DNA from: Streptomyces sp. TP-A0356
Lineage (GTDB): Bacteria; Actinomycetota; Actinomycetes; Streptomycetales; Streptomycetaceae
DNA: 64,000 nucleotides
Direction of reading: 5' to 3'
Assembly: GCF_001417775.1 (NCBI RefSeq)
Contig: NZ_BBZJ01000013.1
Span: 560,945 to 624,944 of the forward strand
The notes under the pieces were generated by a model, which had not been told where the DNA came from, searched no databases, and saw only the letters and a program-made list of their open reading frames with translations. Positions 34,480 through 43,708 of the stretch are shown here, in pieces. The position numbers were made by a program, and so were the translations under genes. Every line of letters begins with the position of its first letter. Positions within the stretch are counted from its first letter, which is position 1.

Positions 34480-36005
34480 GCAACCCGGACGAGTTGCTGC
34501 GCATCGAAGGCATACGCAAGACCTTCCCCGGCGTGGTCGCGCTCGATGGCGTCGACTTCGACCTGCGCCGGGCTGAGGTGCACGTGCTGCTCGGTGAGAA
34601 CGGCGCGGGCAAGAGCACCCTCATCAAGATGCTCTCCGGCGCCTACCGCCCCGACGCGGGGCGGATCGTGGTCGGCGGCGCGGAGGTGCGCATCCACGGT
34701 GCGCAGGACTCCGAGCGCCTCGGGATCGCCACCATCTACCAGGAGTTCAACCTGGTTCCCGACCTGACCGTCGCCGAGAACATCTTCCTGGGCCGCCAGC
34801 CGCGCCGCTTCGGCATGATCGACCGGAAGAGGATGGAGGCGGACGCCGCCGAACTCCTCGAACGCGTCGGCGTGCACGTGTCCCCCCGCGCGCGGGTGCG
34901 TGAACTGGGCATCGCACGGCTGCAGATGGTGGAGATCGCCAAGGCCCTCAGCCTCGACGCGCGCGTGCTCATCATGGACGAGCCGACGGCCGTGCTCACC
35001 TCCGAAGAGGTCGAGAAGCTGTTCGCCATCGTGCGCAGGCTGCGCGAGGACGGCGTGGGGATCGTCTTCATCACCCATCATCTGGAGGAGATCGCCGCCC
35101 TCGGGGACCGCGTCACCGTCATTCGTGACGGGCGCAGCGTCGGGCAGGTGCCCGCCTCCACGCCCGAGGACGAGCTCGTGCGGCTCATGGTGGGGCGGTC
35201 GATCGAGCAGCAGTACCCCCGCACGCGCCCCGAGACGGGCGCCGCGCTGCTCACTGTCGAGGGGCTCTCCCGGGACGGGATCTTCCACGATGTGTCGTTC
35301 GAGGTGCGGGCCGGTGAGGTCGTCGGCATCGCGGGGCTCGTGGGCGCCGGGCGAACGGAGGTCGTGCGCGCCGTGTTCGGCGCCGATCCCTACGACCGGG
35401 GAGCCGTGCGGGTCGCCGGAGCCGAGGTGCGCCGGCACGACGTGAACGCCGCGATGGACGCCGGGATCGGGCTCGTGCCGGAGGACCGCAAGGGCCAGGG
35501 GCTCGTTCTGGACGCGTCCGTCGAGGAGAACCTGGGGCTCGTGACCCTGCGGGCCGCCACCCGCGGCGGACTGGTCGACCGCAAGGGGCAGCGGGCCGCC
35601 GCGGCCGGGGTGGCCGAGCGGCTCGGCGTGCGGATGGCCGGGCTCGGCCAGCACGTGCGCACGCTCTCCGGCGGCAACCAGCAGAAGGTCGTCATCGGCA
35701 AGTGGCTGCTGGCGAACACCAAGGTGCTGATCCTCGACGAGCCGACGCGCGGCATCGACGTCGGTGCCAAGGTCGAGATCTACCAGCTGATCAACGAACT
35801 CACGGCCGCGGGCGCCGCCGTCCTGATGATCTCCAGCGATCTTCCCGAGGTGCTCGGCATGAGCGACCGGGTGCTGGTGATGGCCCAGGGCCGGATCGCG
35901 GGCGAACTGACCGCCGACGAGGCGACCCAGGACTCCGTCATGGCGCTCGCCGTCAGCACACCCACCATGTCTGTCGACGAAACGGAGGCCACCCGTGGCC
36001 ACTGA
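34476..36005 (+). CDS. rbsA: Sugar ABC transporter ATP-binding protein (RbsA-like)
   Basis: A 509-residue duplicated ABC ATPase energising sugar import. The first domain has Walker A LLGENGAGKSTLIKMLSG, signature ELGIARLQMVEIAKAL and Walker B RVLIMDEPTAVLT. The second has the usual degenerate Walker A AGLVGAGRTEVVR and intact signature TLSGGNQQKVVIGKWL with Walker B VLILDEPTRGID. This asymmetry is normal for the RbsA/MglA family. GTG start at 34476 inside the lacI stop; the stop overlaps the permease fusion by about 11 bases. It must work with the RbsC-RbsB fusion encoded next. Confidence 0.95.
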   Translation: MSNPDELLRIEGIRKTFPGVVALDGVDFDLRRAEVHVLLGENGAGKSTLIKMLSGAYRPDAGRIVVGGAEVRIHGAQDSERLGIATIYQEFNLVPDLTVAENIFLGRQPRRFGMIDRKRMEADAAELLERVGVHVSPRARVRELGIARLQMVEIAKALSLDARVLIMDEPTAVLTSEEVEKLFAIVRRLREDGVGIVFITHHLEEIAALGDRVTVIRDGRSVGQVPASTPEDELVRLMVGRSIEQQYPRTRPETGAALLTVEGLSRDGIFHDVSFEVRAGEVVGIAGLVGAGRTEVVRAVFGADPYDRGAVRVAGAEVRRHDVNAAMDAGIGLVPEDRKGQGLVLDASVEENLGLVTLRAATRGGLVDRKGQRAAAAGVAERLGVRMAGLGQHVRTLSGGNQQKVVIGKWLLANTKVLILDEPTRGIDVGAKVEIYQLINELTAAGAAVLMISSDLPEVLGMSDRVLVMAQGRIAGELTADEATQDSVMALAVSTPTMSVDETEATRGH

Positions 36006-37941
36006 CACGCTCAAGAGCACAGCGGGCGCCGGTGGCGCCGGGGGGATTCGCCGCCTCCTGCTCGACAACGGCGCGCTCACCGCCCTCATCGTCCTCGTCG
36101 TCGGCATGTCGGCGCTGTCCGGCGACTTCCTGACGACGGACAACCTCCTCAACATCGGCGTGCAGGCGGCCGTGACCGCCATCCTCGCCTTCGGCGTCAC
36201 CTTCGTGATCGTCTCCGCGGGCATCGACCTGTCGGTGGGGTCGGTCGCCACGCTGTCGGCCACCGTCCTCGCCTGGAGCGCCACCTCGGCGGGCGTCCCG
36301 GTCGCGACAGCCGTGCTCCTCGCGATCGCCACGGGTCTCACCTGCGGTCTCGTCAACGGCATCCTGATCTCGTACGGGAAGCTGCCGCCGTTCATCGCGA
36401 CGCTCGCCATGCTGTCGGTCGGCCGCGGTCTGTCGCTGGTCATCTCGCAGGGTTCCCCGATCGCGTTGCCCTCCTCCGTCTCGCACCTCGGTGACACGCT
36501 GGGCGGCTGGCTGCCCGTGCCGGTTCTGGTCATGGTCGTCATGGGCCTGATCACCGCGTTCGTGCTGGGCCGTACGTACGTCGGCCGCTCGATGTACGCG
36601 ATCGGCGGCAACGAGGAGGCGGCGCGGCTGTCGGGTCTGCGGGTGAAGAGGCAGAAGCTCGCGATCTACGCCCTGTCGGGTCTGTTCGCCGCGGCCGCGG
36701 GCATCGTGCTCGCCGCGCGGCTGTCCTCCGCGCAGCCGCAGGCCGCGAACGGCTATGAGCTGGACGCGATCGCCGCGGTCGTCATCGGCGGCGCCTCCCT
36801 CGCGGGCGGCACGGGCAAGGCGTCGGGCACGCTGATCGGCGCACTGATCCTGGCGGTGCTGCGCAACGGCCTCAACCTCCTTTCGGTGTCGGCGTTCTGG
36901 CAGCAGGTCGTCATCGGTGTCGTGATCGCGCTCGCGGTGCTGCTGGACACCGTGCGGCGCAAGGCGGGGGCCACGCCTGTGGCCGCCGGCACCTCTCCGG
37001 GCGGCAAGGGCAAGCAGGCGGTGACGTACGTGCTGGCCGCCGTGGTCGCGGCGGCCGTGGTGGGCGCGATGTCCTTCCTGCACGGCGGCTCCTCGTCCGC
37101 GACGCCGAAGGTGGGCCTGTCGCTGTCGACCCTCAACAACCCGTTCTTCGTGCAGATCAAGTCGGGCGCGCAGCAGGAGGCGAAGAAGCTGGGCGTCGAC
37201 CTGACCGTCACGGACGCGCAGAACGACGCCTCGCAGCAGGCCAACCAGCTGCAGAACTTCACCAGTTCGGGGCTTGGGTCGATCATCGTCAACCCGGTGG
37301 ACTCGGACGCGGCGGGCCCCGCGGTGCGGGCCGCGAACAAGGCCGGCATCCCCGTCGTGGGCGTGGACCGCGGCGTCAACAAGGCGAAGACGGCCGCGCT
37401 GGTCGCCTCCGACAACATCGAGGGCGGCAGGCTGGGAGCCAAGGCGCTGGCCGAGAAGCTGGGCGGCAAGGGCAGGATCGTGATCCTGCAGGGCCTGGCC
37501 GGCACGTCCGCCAGCCGTGAGCGCGGCGCGGGCTTCGAGGAGGGCCTGAAGGCCTACCCGGGCATCCAGGTGGTGGCCAAGCAGCCCGCGGACTTCGACC
37601 GCACCAAGGGCCTCGACGTGATGACGAACCTGCTCCAGGCCCACCCGGACGTCCAGGGCGTCTTCGCCGAGAACGACGAGATGGCGCTCGGCGCGATCAA
37701 GGCGCTCGGCTCCAAGGCCGGCACATCGGTCCAGGTCGTCGGCTTCGACGGCACGCCCGACGGGCTGACCGCGGTCAAGGCGGGCACGCTGTACGCGTCG
37801 GTCGCGCAGCAGCCGACGCAGTTGGGGCGGATCGCGGTGGAGAACGCGCTGCGGGCCGCCCAGGGCAAGAAGGTCGAGGCGACGGTGAAGGTTCCGGTGA
37901 AGGTGGTCACGAAGGAGAACGTGGCCGGGTTCAGCGGCTGA
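35995..37941 (+). CDS. rbsCB: Sugar ABC permease fused to its substrate-binding protein (RbsC-RbsB)
   Basis: A 648-residue fusion. Residues ~20-330 form an RbsC-type permease with ~9 helices and the conserved ITFVIVSAGIDLSVGSV-like segment (seen as VTFVIVSAGIDLSVGS) and GGNEEAARLSGL loop. An additional helix (TYVLAAVVAAAVVGAMSFL, about 350) then tethers a full periplasmic-binding domain: KVGLSLSTLNNPFFVQIKSG, DAQNDASQQ, VGVDRGVNKAK and GVFAENDEMALGAI, the RbsB family marks. The binding protein is therefore membrane-linked instead of lipid-anchored or free. The GTG at 35995 has GGAGG upstream. A frame break between the two is ruled out by continuous coding. Confidence 0.94.
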   Translation: MATDTLKSTAGAGGAGGIRRLLLDNGALTALIVLVVGMSALSGDFLTTDNLLNIGVQAAVTAILAFGVTFVIVSAGIDLSVGSVATLSATVLAWSATSAGVPVATAVLLAIATGLTCGLVNGILISYGKLPPFIATLAMLSVGRGLSLVISQGSPIALPSSVSHLGDTLGGWLPVPVLVMVVMGLITAFVLGRTYVGRSMYAIGGNEEAARLSGLRVKRQKLAIYALSGLFAAAAGIVLAARLSSAQPQAANGYELDAIAAVVIGGASLAGGTGKASGTLIGALILAVLRNGLNLLSVSAFWQQVVIGVVIALAVLLDTVRRKAGATPVAAGTSPGGKGKQAVTYVLAAVVAAAVVGAMSFLHGGSSSATPKVGLSLSTLNNPFFVQIKSGAQQEAKKLGVDLTVTDAQNDASQQANQLQNFTSSGLGSIIVNPVDSDAAGPAVRAANKAGIPVVGVDRGVNKAKTAALVASDNIEGGRLGAKALAEKLGGKGRIVILQGLAGTSASRERGAGFEEGLKAYPGIQVVAKQPADFDRTKGLDVMTNLLQAHPDVQGVFAENDEMALGAIKALGSKAGTSVQVVGFDGTPDGLTAVKAGTLYASVAQQPTQLGRIAVENALRAAQGKKVEATVKVPVKVVTKENVAGFSG

Positions 37942-38083
37942 CCCCCGCGCCCTTCCGGCGCCACGTCGGTGGGCCGCGCAGCACCGCGCGGCCCACTGCC
38001 GTGGCACCGGCTTCACCGCCGTGGCACCGGCTTCACCGCTGCAAGGATCCATGGATCCGTGGGGATCCGTTGGGAGACAGTTC

Positions 38084-38983
38084 ATGTACGACTACGACCT
38101 TCTGGTCGTGGGCTCCGCCAACGCGGACCTGGTGATCGGGGTCGAGCGCCGGCCCGCGGCCGGGGAGACCGTGCTCGGCTCCGACCTGGTCGTCCACCCG
38201 GGTGGCAAGGGGGCGAACCAGGCGGTCGCCGCCGCCCGCCTCGGCGCCCGTACGGCGCTGCTGGCCCGGGTCGGCGACGATGCGCACGGCCGGCTGCTGC
38301 TGGACGCGCAACGCGAGGCGGGCGTCGACACTTCGGGGGTCCTGGTCGGCGGGGCGCCCACCGGGGTCGCGCTGATCACCGTCGATCCGTCGGGGGACAA
38401 CAGCATCGTGGTCTCGCCAGGGGCCAACGGACGGCTCGCTCCGGAGGACGTACAGGCCGCGCACGGCCTTCTGCGCGCCTCCCGTGTGGTCTCGGCGCAG
38501 TTGGAGATCCCGCTGGAGACGGTCGTGGAGGTCGTACGGAACCTGCCGTCCGGCACCCGCTTCGTACTGAACCCGTCGCCGCCGCGGCCGCTGCCCGCCG
38601 AGGTGCTGGCGGCGTGCGACCCGCTGATCGTGAACGAGCACGAGGCGCGGGTCATCGCGGGGGGTGAGCTGGGCGGCTCGCCCGAGGACCGGGCCGCCGC
38701 GCTGCTGGCGCTGGGCCCGCGCTCCGTCGTGGTGACGCTGGGCGCGGAGGGCGCGCTGGTCGCGACCGGCGAGGCCATGACCCGGGTCGCGTCCGTGAGG
38801 GTGGACGCGGTGGACACGACGGGTGCGGGCGACGCGTTCACGGCGGCGCTGGCCTGGCGGCTGGGCACGGGCTCGTCGCTGCCGGACGCGGCGGCGTACG
38901 CGGCGCGGGTGGGCGCGGCGGCGGTCACCCGCCCCGGGGCGCAGGAGTCCTTCCCGACGGCCGAGGAGGTCGGGGCCCTGTGA
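38084..38983 (+). CDS. rbsK: Ribokinase
   Basis: A 299-residue PfkB-family kinase that phosphorylates ribose. It opens DLLVVGSANADLVIGVERRP, then PGGKGANQAVAAARLGA (PfkB signature 1 with substrate-binding Gly-Gly-Lys), and ends with DAVDTTGAGDAFTAALAW (signature 2, catalytic Asp). VNEHEAR is also typical of ribokinase. It lies directly after the transporter and before rbsD (GTGA overlap), which supports ribose as the substrate. The ATG at 38084 has GGGAGA upstream; the open extension of 21 residues crosses a BamHI-like palindromic stretch (GGATCCATGGATCC) and is not favoured. Confidence 0.95.
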   Translation: MYDYDLLVVGSANADLVIGVERRPAAGETVLGSDLVVHPGGKGANQAVAAARLGARTALLARVGDDAHGRLLLDAQREAGVDTSGVLVGGAPTGVALITVDPSGDNSIVVSPGANGRLAPEDVQAAHGLLRASRVVSAQLEIPLETVVEVVRNLPSGTRFVLNPSPPRPLPAEVLAACDPLIVNEHEARVIAGGELGGSPEDRAAALLALGPRSVVVTLGAEGALVATGEAMTRVASVRVDAVDTTGAGDAFTAALAWRLGTGSSLPDAAAYAARVGAAAVTRPGAQESFPTAEEVGAL

Positions 38984-39369
38984 AGAAGGCGGGAATCCTG
39001 AACCGTCATCTCGCGGGCGCCCTCGCCGAGTTGGGGCACCGGGACGGGGTCCTGGTGTGCGACGTGGGCATGCCGATACCGGTGGGCCCGCGGGTGGTGG
39101 ACCTGGCCTTCCGTGCCGGGGTGCCGTCCTTCGCCGAGGTCCTGGACGGTCTGCTGGACGAGCTGGTGGTGGAGGGCGCGACGGCGGCGCACGAGGTCCG
39201 CGACGCGAACCCCGAGGCGTCGTCCCTGCTGGACGCCCGCTTCCCGGATCTGGAACTGGTCCCGCACGAGAGGCTGAAGCGGATGACGGCCCGGGCGCGT
39301 CTGGTCGTCCGCACGGGTGAGGCCCGCCCGTACGCGAACGTGCTGCTGCGCTGTGGGGTCTTCTTCTGA
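38980..39369 (+). CDS. rbsD: D-ribose pyranase
   Basis: A 129-residue mutarotase that converts beta-pyranose to beta-furanose ribose, preparing it for RbsK. Conserved features: MKKAGILNRHLAGALAELGH with the catalytic His near residue 20, VCDVGMPIP, and the C-terminal RTGEARPYANVLLRCGV. GTG start overlaps the rbsK stop by four bases. Last gene of the operon, followed by a hairpin. Confidence 0.95.
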   Translation: MKKAGILNRHLAGALAELGHRDGVLVCDVGMPIPVGPRVVDLAFRAGVPSFAEVLDGLLDELVVEGATAAHEVRDANPEASSLLDARFPDLELVPHERLKRMTARARLVVRTGEARPYANVLLRCGVFF

Positions 39370-39388
39370 CCCGGTGGCAGAGGCACTT

Positions 39389-39420
39389 CGAGGGGCCCGG
39401 TCCGTCGACCAGGCCCCTCG
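39389..39420 (+). terminator. Hairpin after rbsD
   Basis: CGAGGGGCC pairs with GGCCCCTCG around a 14-nt loop, 19 bases past the stop. Confidence 0.7.
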
Positions 39421-39542
39421 GCTCTCCCCTCCGGGTCAGAACCCCGCGATCCCCCCAGATCCCCTCCAGAAGTTCTGACGCCGTGTAGGACACGCGCGGC
39501 GCCGAAAGGGTTGCACGGATCCCGCGGGTATGTGCCGCGCCG

Positions 39543-40664
39543 TCAGTTCCCGGCGTTGAACACGTCGGTACCGAAGCGGCTGAGGCCCTTCTGCCCGGCG
39601 TAACCCAGGTACGGCAGTCCGAAGCGGTCCTCGATGCTGGCGAGCAGCGAGTAGTGGTTGTACGGCGTGGTGCTCCAGGTGCCGCCCTTGGTGAAGGGGG
39701 ACAGCACGAGCGCGCCCGTACGGCCGCCGCCGAGGCCGGTGATGCCGGGCAGCGGGGCGTTCGGGGCGGGGCCCTCGCCGCAGCAGGCACTCGCGTCCTT
39801 CTGCGGGCCGTCCGACTCGTCGAAGGTGATCACCAGCATGCCGTCCTTCTTGAAGGCAGGGGACGAGGTGATGACCGGGACCCACTTCTTCAGCCAGGCG
39901 TCGGCGGAGACCAGCCCGCCCGGACGGCCGTCCACACACGGGGAGTCGTGGCCGTCGTCACAGAGATTGGGCGTGATGTAGCTCAGCTCGGGGGTCGTCG
40001 TCGTGCTCTTCACGTCGGTGGCGAGGGCGGAGAGGTCGACGTCGTGCCGGGCGCAGCTGCTCTGCTGGTCGATGATCGAGTGGAAGTACATGAACGGGTT
40101 GTGCCGGGTGGCGTACTGGTCGCCCGTCTTCGCCTTCTGCGTGTCGTCCACGGCGCCCACCGCGGGGTGGCGGCACGGGGTGCCCATGTCCTGCATGTAG
40201 CCCTTCCAGCTGTGGCCCGCGGCGCCCATCTGGTCGGCCAGCGTCTTCACGCCGGAGGGGTGGACGCAGCCGCGGCCGACGGCCTGGCCGGGGGCGACGG
40301 TGCCGGTCTGCACGAAGGGGGCGAAGACCTGGCAGTCGGCCTGGGTGTCCGGGTTGGGCCCCTGTCCGGAGATCTGCGCGATGTAGTTGTCCAGGCTGTT
40401 GTGGCCGATGCCGTAGTACTGCGTCAGCAGCACGCCCTGGGACCGCAGCGTCCGGCTGAGGTACGGCGCCTGGGAGCCGGGGCCCCAGGTCTCCTCGTAG
40501 CCCTTGTTCTCCAGGTTGATCACGAAGACGTGGCCGGGGCGTGCGGCGGGCGCGGCCTCGGCCTGCATCGCCAGGAGCGTGCCGCTGCCGCCGGCCACGA
40601 GGGCGGTGAACGCGGCGGCCAGGAGCATCAGGCGGCGCCTGCCGCGGGAGAGGCGATGCTTCAT
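39543..40664 (-). CDS. Secreted alkaline-phosphatase-superfamily phosphoesterase
   Basis: A 373-residue exported enzyme. The signal sequence MKHRLSRGRRRLMLLAAAFT is basic then hydrophobic, ending near AEAAP. The rest follows the acid phosphatase/phosphoesterase (PF04185) pattern: HVFVINLENKGYEETWG with metal-binding Glu-Asn, ISGQGPN, MQDMGTPCRHP, HNPFMYFHSI, ITFDESDG (metal Asp) and LVLSPFTKGGTWSTTPYNHY with late His. It should cleave phosphomonoesters or nucleotides outside the cell. The ATG at 40664 overlaps the previous stop (ATGA), so it is made together with the phospholipase-C-like neighbour. Confidence 0.87.
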   Translation of the reverse strand: MKHRLSRGRRRLMLLAAAFTALVAGGSGTLLAMQAEAAPAARPGHVFVINLENKGYEETWGPGSQAPYLSRTLRSQGVLLTQYYGIGHNSLDNYIAQISGQGPNPDTQADCQVFAPFVQTGTVAPGQAVGRGCVHPSGVKTLADQMGAAGHSWKGYMQDMGTPCRHPAVGAVDDTQKAKTGDQYATRHNPFMYFHSIIDQQSSCARHDVDLSALATDVKSTTTTPELSYITPNLCDDGHDSPCVDGRPGGLVSADAWLKKWVPVITSSPAFKKDGMLVITFDESDGPQKDASACCGEGPAPNAPLPGITGLGGGRTGALVLSPFTKGGTWSTTPYNHYSLLASIEDRFGLPYLGYAGQKGLSRFGTDVFNAGN

Positions 40665-41947
40665 GAGGGGAGCTTCCATCCGTGCGAGCGAGCGAGGTCG
40701 CGCACCGCGTGCCACTGCTCGTAGTCGGCCGGCACGGCGGGCGGGCAGGGCAGTCCGACGACGTCGGGCACCGACCACTGCGGGGCCCGGAGGTTCGGCG
40801 GGTTGGTGAAGTCGAGCACTTCGGCGATGTTGTTCGCCGCGGCGTCCCGGGGAGTCAGGGCGGGCAGGTGCCAGCGCCACTCGATGGCCTTCAGGACCGA
40901 GGTGTGGTCGTACACACCATGCGCGACGTGGCCCCGCTTCGCACGCGGGGAGATCACCAGGCACGGCGTGCGGAATCCGCGCAGGCCCCATTCGGGGCGG
41001 GCGTCGGGGGCGGTGGTGGGCGGTACGTGGTCGAAGAAGCCGCCCCACTCGTCGTAGTTGATCACCAGCAGGGTCCGTCCCCAGGCGGGGCCGGTGGTGA
41101 CGGCGTGGTAGACCTCGTTGAGGAAGTGCTGCCCCGCGCGGATGTCGGCGTGCGGGTGGTCGTCGGCGGAGGTGCCGCTGCCCTCGTCGAGGAACTTGGG
41201 GTCGACGAAGGAGACCTGCGGCAGCGTGCCGGCGGCGCAGTCGACGAGGAAGTCCGCGTACGGGTGTGAGGTCCCGAGGTACTTGGTGCCCCACAGCGCG
41301 GTGAACGGCACGTCGTGGAAGTAGTACTTGCCCTGCAGGCCCGCGCCGGCGATGCGGTCCCAGATGGTGGGGAGCGTCGAGACGTCCGTGGAGTTGTGGA
41401 TGCGGTCCGTCTGCGCGGCGTGCTGGTAGAAGCGGTTGGGATACGTCTCGGCCATGATCGCCGAGAAGTAGCGGTCGCAGACCGTCCAGGCGGGGGCGGC
41501 CTTGCCGTAGAAGTCGAGGTCCTTGGGCAGGTAGTAGCCGATGGAGAACTCGTCGTTCGTCCCGGCGCGCAGCCATCCGTCGCAGCGGCCGTCGTTGTAC
41601 TCGATCCGGCCGCCCTCGTAGCTGTGGTCCGGGTCGTTGTACCGGCAGCCCTGGGCGGTGTCCAGGTGATGGGTGGAGTGGGCGACGCCGTCGCGATCGG
41701 TGTACGTCAGCCCGGCCTGCTTGCCGTCGGCGCCCGGGAGCCAGCCCAGATAGTGATCGAAGGAACGGTTCTCCATCATCACGACCACGATGTGGTCGAT
41801 TCCGGAGTCCGCGGGCGCCGGAAGGGAGGGGGCCTGCTGCGGGGAGAGGTATGTCTGACCGGCCTCGGCCAGACCCTCGGTCACAAGGGGGGCGATTGCG
41901 GTCGCAGCCGCAGCGCCGATGATCAGTCTTCTGCGGGAGATGTTCAC
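40661..41947 (-). CDS. Tat-exported phosphoesterase/phospholipase C-like protein
   Basis: A 428-residue enzyme with a twin-arginine signal (MNISRRRLIIGAAAATAIAP). The phosphoesterase core carries IDHIVVVMMENRSFDHYLGW, the family signature of bacterial phospholipase C and acid phosphatase A, then AETYPNRFYQHAAQTDRIHN, LVINYDEWGGFFDHVPPTTA and LVISPRAKRGHVAHGVYDH, with metal-binding Asp, Glu and His. It should cut phospholipid or organic phosphate outside the cell. GTG start at 41947. It is upstream of and coupled to the second phosphoesterase; both may serve phosphate scavenging, but no PHO box was found. Confidence 0.88.
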   Translation of the reverse strand: MNISRRRLIIGAAAATAIAPLVTEGLAEAGQTYLSPQQAPSLPAPADSGIDHIVVVMMENRSFDHYLGWLPGADGKQAGLTYTDRDGVAHSTHHLDTAQGCRYNDPDHSYEGGRIEYNDGRCDGWLRAGTNDEFSIGYYLPKDLDFYGKAAPAWTVCDRYFSAIMAETYPNRFYQHAAQTDRIHNSTDVSTLPTIWDRIAGAGLQGKYYFHDVPFTALWGTKYLGTSHPYADFLVDCAAGTLPQVSFVDPKFLDEGSGTSADDHPHADIRAGQHFLNEVYHAVTTGPAWGRTLLVINYDEWGGFFDHVPPTTAPDARPEWGLRGFRTPCLVISPRAKRGHVAHGVYDHTSVLKAIEWRWHLPALTPRDAAANNIAEVLDFTNPPNLRAPQWSVPDVVGLPCPPAVPADYEQWHAVRDLARSHGWKLPS

Positions 41948-42200
41948 AGAGCCTTGATAGCTGCCCGATAAACCGGAGAGTAGTAATCCGGTTGAGGGTT
42001 CCGCGGACGTTCACCGGGAGTTCCGTGGGGCGCCACAGGGCTCCCGCCGGGGGCACGGTCCGTGGCCGGGACGTTCCCCTCCGGGTCCGATCCGGCCGCG
42101 GTCGAGCGCCGGACGCCCGTGGTCGGCGCGGGACAGGCCGGGCCGGACCCCGCTTCGGCACGGCGCCCGCCCCTCGGCCGTCCGGATGCGCGGGAGCGCG

Positions 42201-43241
42201 TCAGTCCCGCGGTGCCGCCGTGGAACCCCGCACCATCAGTTCCCCCCGCACCGTGGCGATGCCGCCCGGCGGCGGTTCCTCGCGGCCCATCGCGATCCGG
42301 CCCGCCCGGGCGCCCGCCTCCGACAGCGGCAGCCGGACCGTCGTCAGGGCCGGTACCGCGTCGATCGCGAACGGGAGGTCGTCGAAGCCGGCCACCGACA
42401 CATCGTCGGGGATCCGCAGGCCGGAGTCCCGCAGTGCCGCGCACGCGCCCAGCGCCACCGTGTCGTTCGCCGCCACGATCGCCGTCAACGACGACTCCCG
42501 GCGCAGCAGTTCCAGCGTCGCCTCATAGCCCGCGCGGCGGTCGTAGCGGCCGTGCACGGTGAGGCGGGGGTCGTCCTCGATCCCGGCGGCGGCCAGCGCG
42601 GCCCGGTGCCCCTCCAGCCGGTGCCGGGTCGTCGTGCGCTCCTCCGGGCCCGCGATGTATCCGAGCCGCCGGTGCCCGAGCCCGATCAGGTGCTCGGTCA
42701 GCCGCTGTCCGCCCCCGCGGTTGTCGAAGGTCAGCGCGATCGCCTCGGGGGCGGGCGGCCGTCCGCACAGCACCACGCGCGTCCCCGCGGCCGTCAGCTT
42801 CCGCAGCTTCGCACCCACGGCCTCCGCGTGCGCGCTGTCCTCCACCGCGCCACCCGTCAGCACCACGGCCGCCGCCCGCTGCCGCTGCAGCAGCGTGAGA
42901 TACGTCAGCTCCCGTTCCGGTGAGCCGCCGGTGTTGCAGACCACGGCGAGCCGTTCGCCGCCCGCCCGTCCACCCGGGCCCCCGATCTCCGACTGGATCG
43001 CGCTCGCCATGATCCCGAAGAACGGGTCGGCGATGTCGTTCACCAGGATCCCGACCAGGTCGGAGGTGGCCGCCGCGAGCGCGCTCGCGGGGCCGTTGAG
43101 GACGTAGTCCAGCTCGTCGACGGCGCGCAGCACCCGCTCCCGGGTGGACGCCGCCACCGGGTAGTTCCCGTTCAGCACACGCGACACGGTGGCGGGCGAC
43201 ACCTGCGCGCGCGCCGCCACGTCCGCCAGGGTCACCGTCAT
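42201..43241 (-). CDS. LacI-family transcriptional regulator
   Basis: A 346-residue repressor. HTH is seen in MTVTLADVAARAQVSPATVS with hinge helix following (LNGPASALAAATSDLVGILV). The effector-binding region has NDIADPFFGIMASAI, FDNRGGGQRLTEHLIGLGHR and AANDTVALGACAALRDSGLR then VAGFDDLPFA, standard for the family. The ATG at 43241 is preceded by GGAGGACG; the long upstream frame spans non-coding DNA. It is divergent from the Gfo/Idh operon across a 467-bp gap and is the likely regulator of that operon. Confidence 0.92.
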   Translation of the reverse strand: MTVTLADVAARAQVSPATVSRVLNGNYPVAASTRERVLRAVDELDYVLNGPASALAAATSDLVGILVNDIADPFFGIMASAIQSEIGGPGGRAGGERLAVVCNTGGSPERELTYLTLLQRQRAAAVVLTGGAVEDSAHAEAVGAKLRKLTAAGTRVVLCGRPPAPEAIALTFDNRGGGQRLTEHLIGLGHRRLGYIAGPEERTTTRHRLEGHRAALAAAGIEDDPRLTVHGRYDRRAGYEATLELLRRESSLTAIVAANDTVALGACAALRDSGLRIPDDVSVAGFDDLPFAIDAVPALTTVRLPLSEAGARAGRIAMGREEPPPGGIATVRGELMVRGSTAAPRD

Positions 43242-43708
43242 CGTCGTCGTCCTCCGGTCGTGCGTCTCGTCGTACCTGTCGCACTCAGGTTCGTACTCGG
43301 GTTCCTGTGCAGATTCGTCTTCAGGGCAGGGAGATCTGTGGTGTGGTCCGCACACATCTGTAGTGATCCATCTACAGCTCTCCGGACTCCCGTGTACAGG
43401 GGCGCGGTTCTCCGTGTTCGACGGATCGACCAACCACGCGACGCCGAACCTGCCGTGTCATCCCGTGGGACGTCGCATACGAACACGTACGTTCCGTATG
43501 ACGTGTACGGGTGCATGCGTCTCGTATCGGGCGCGGGTATCTCGTCGTATCGGGCGCGGGCACCTCGTCGTAGGGCGCGGGTATCTCGTCACCCACGCGG
43601 TCTTGTCCGATCCGCCGCACAGAGGCTAGCGTCTCACGATGCAGAAAGCGCTTGCTGTCGCGTTCGCCGGTGGGCGTGCACGGCGCCGGACGCGTACGGA
43701 GGGAATGA
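43242..43708. other. Divergent intergenic region upstream of the Gfo/Idh operon
   Basis: 467 bases without a gene. It has dense CGTAC/GTATG motifs with an imperfect palindrome ATACGAACACGTACGTTCCG (43477-43496) and tandem repeats of CTCGTCGTATCGGGCGCGGG at 43521-43590. The nearest LacI protein is expected to bind here, but no site fits the LacI consensus as well as those at 33.3 kb. Confidence 0.5.
43521..43590. repeat. Three tandem 20-23 bp repeats
   Basis: Units CTCGTATCGGGCGCGGGTAT, then CTCGTCGTATCGGGCGCGGG with a CAC end, then CTCGTCGTAGGGCGCGGGTA with a T end, each 20-23 bases. The repeats lie about 120 bases before the Gfo/Idh start. Iterons of this kind often act as regulator sites. 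Confidence 0.75.

Noticed and set aside
38041..38075. GGATCCATGGATCC and nearby GGATCC as vector or mobile-element junction
   Set aside because: Short restriction-site-like palindromes occur by chance and the operon is continuous across them.
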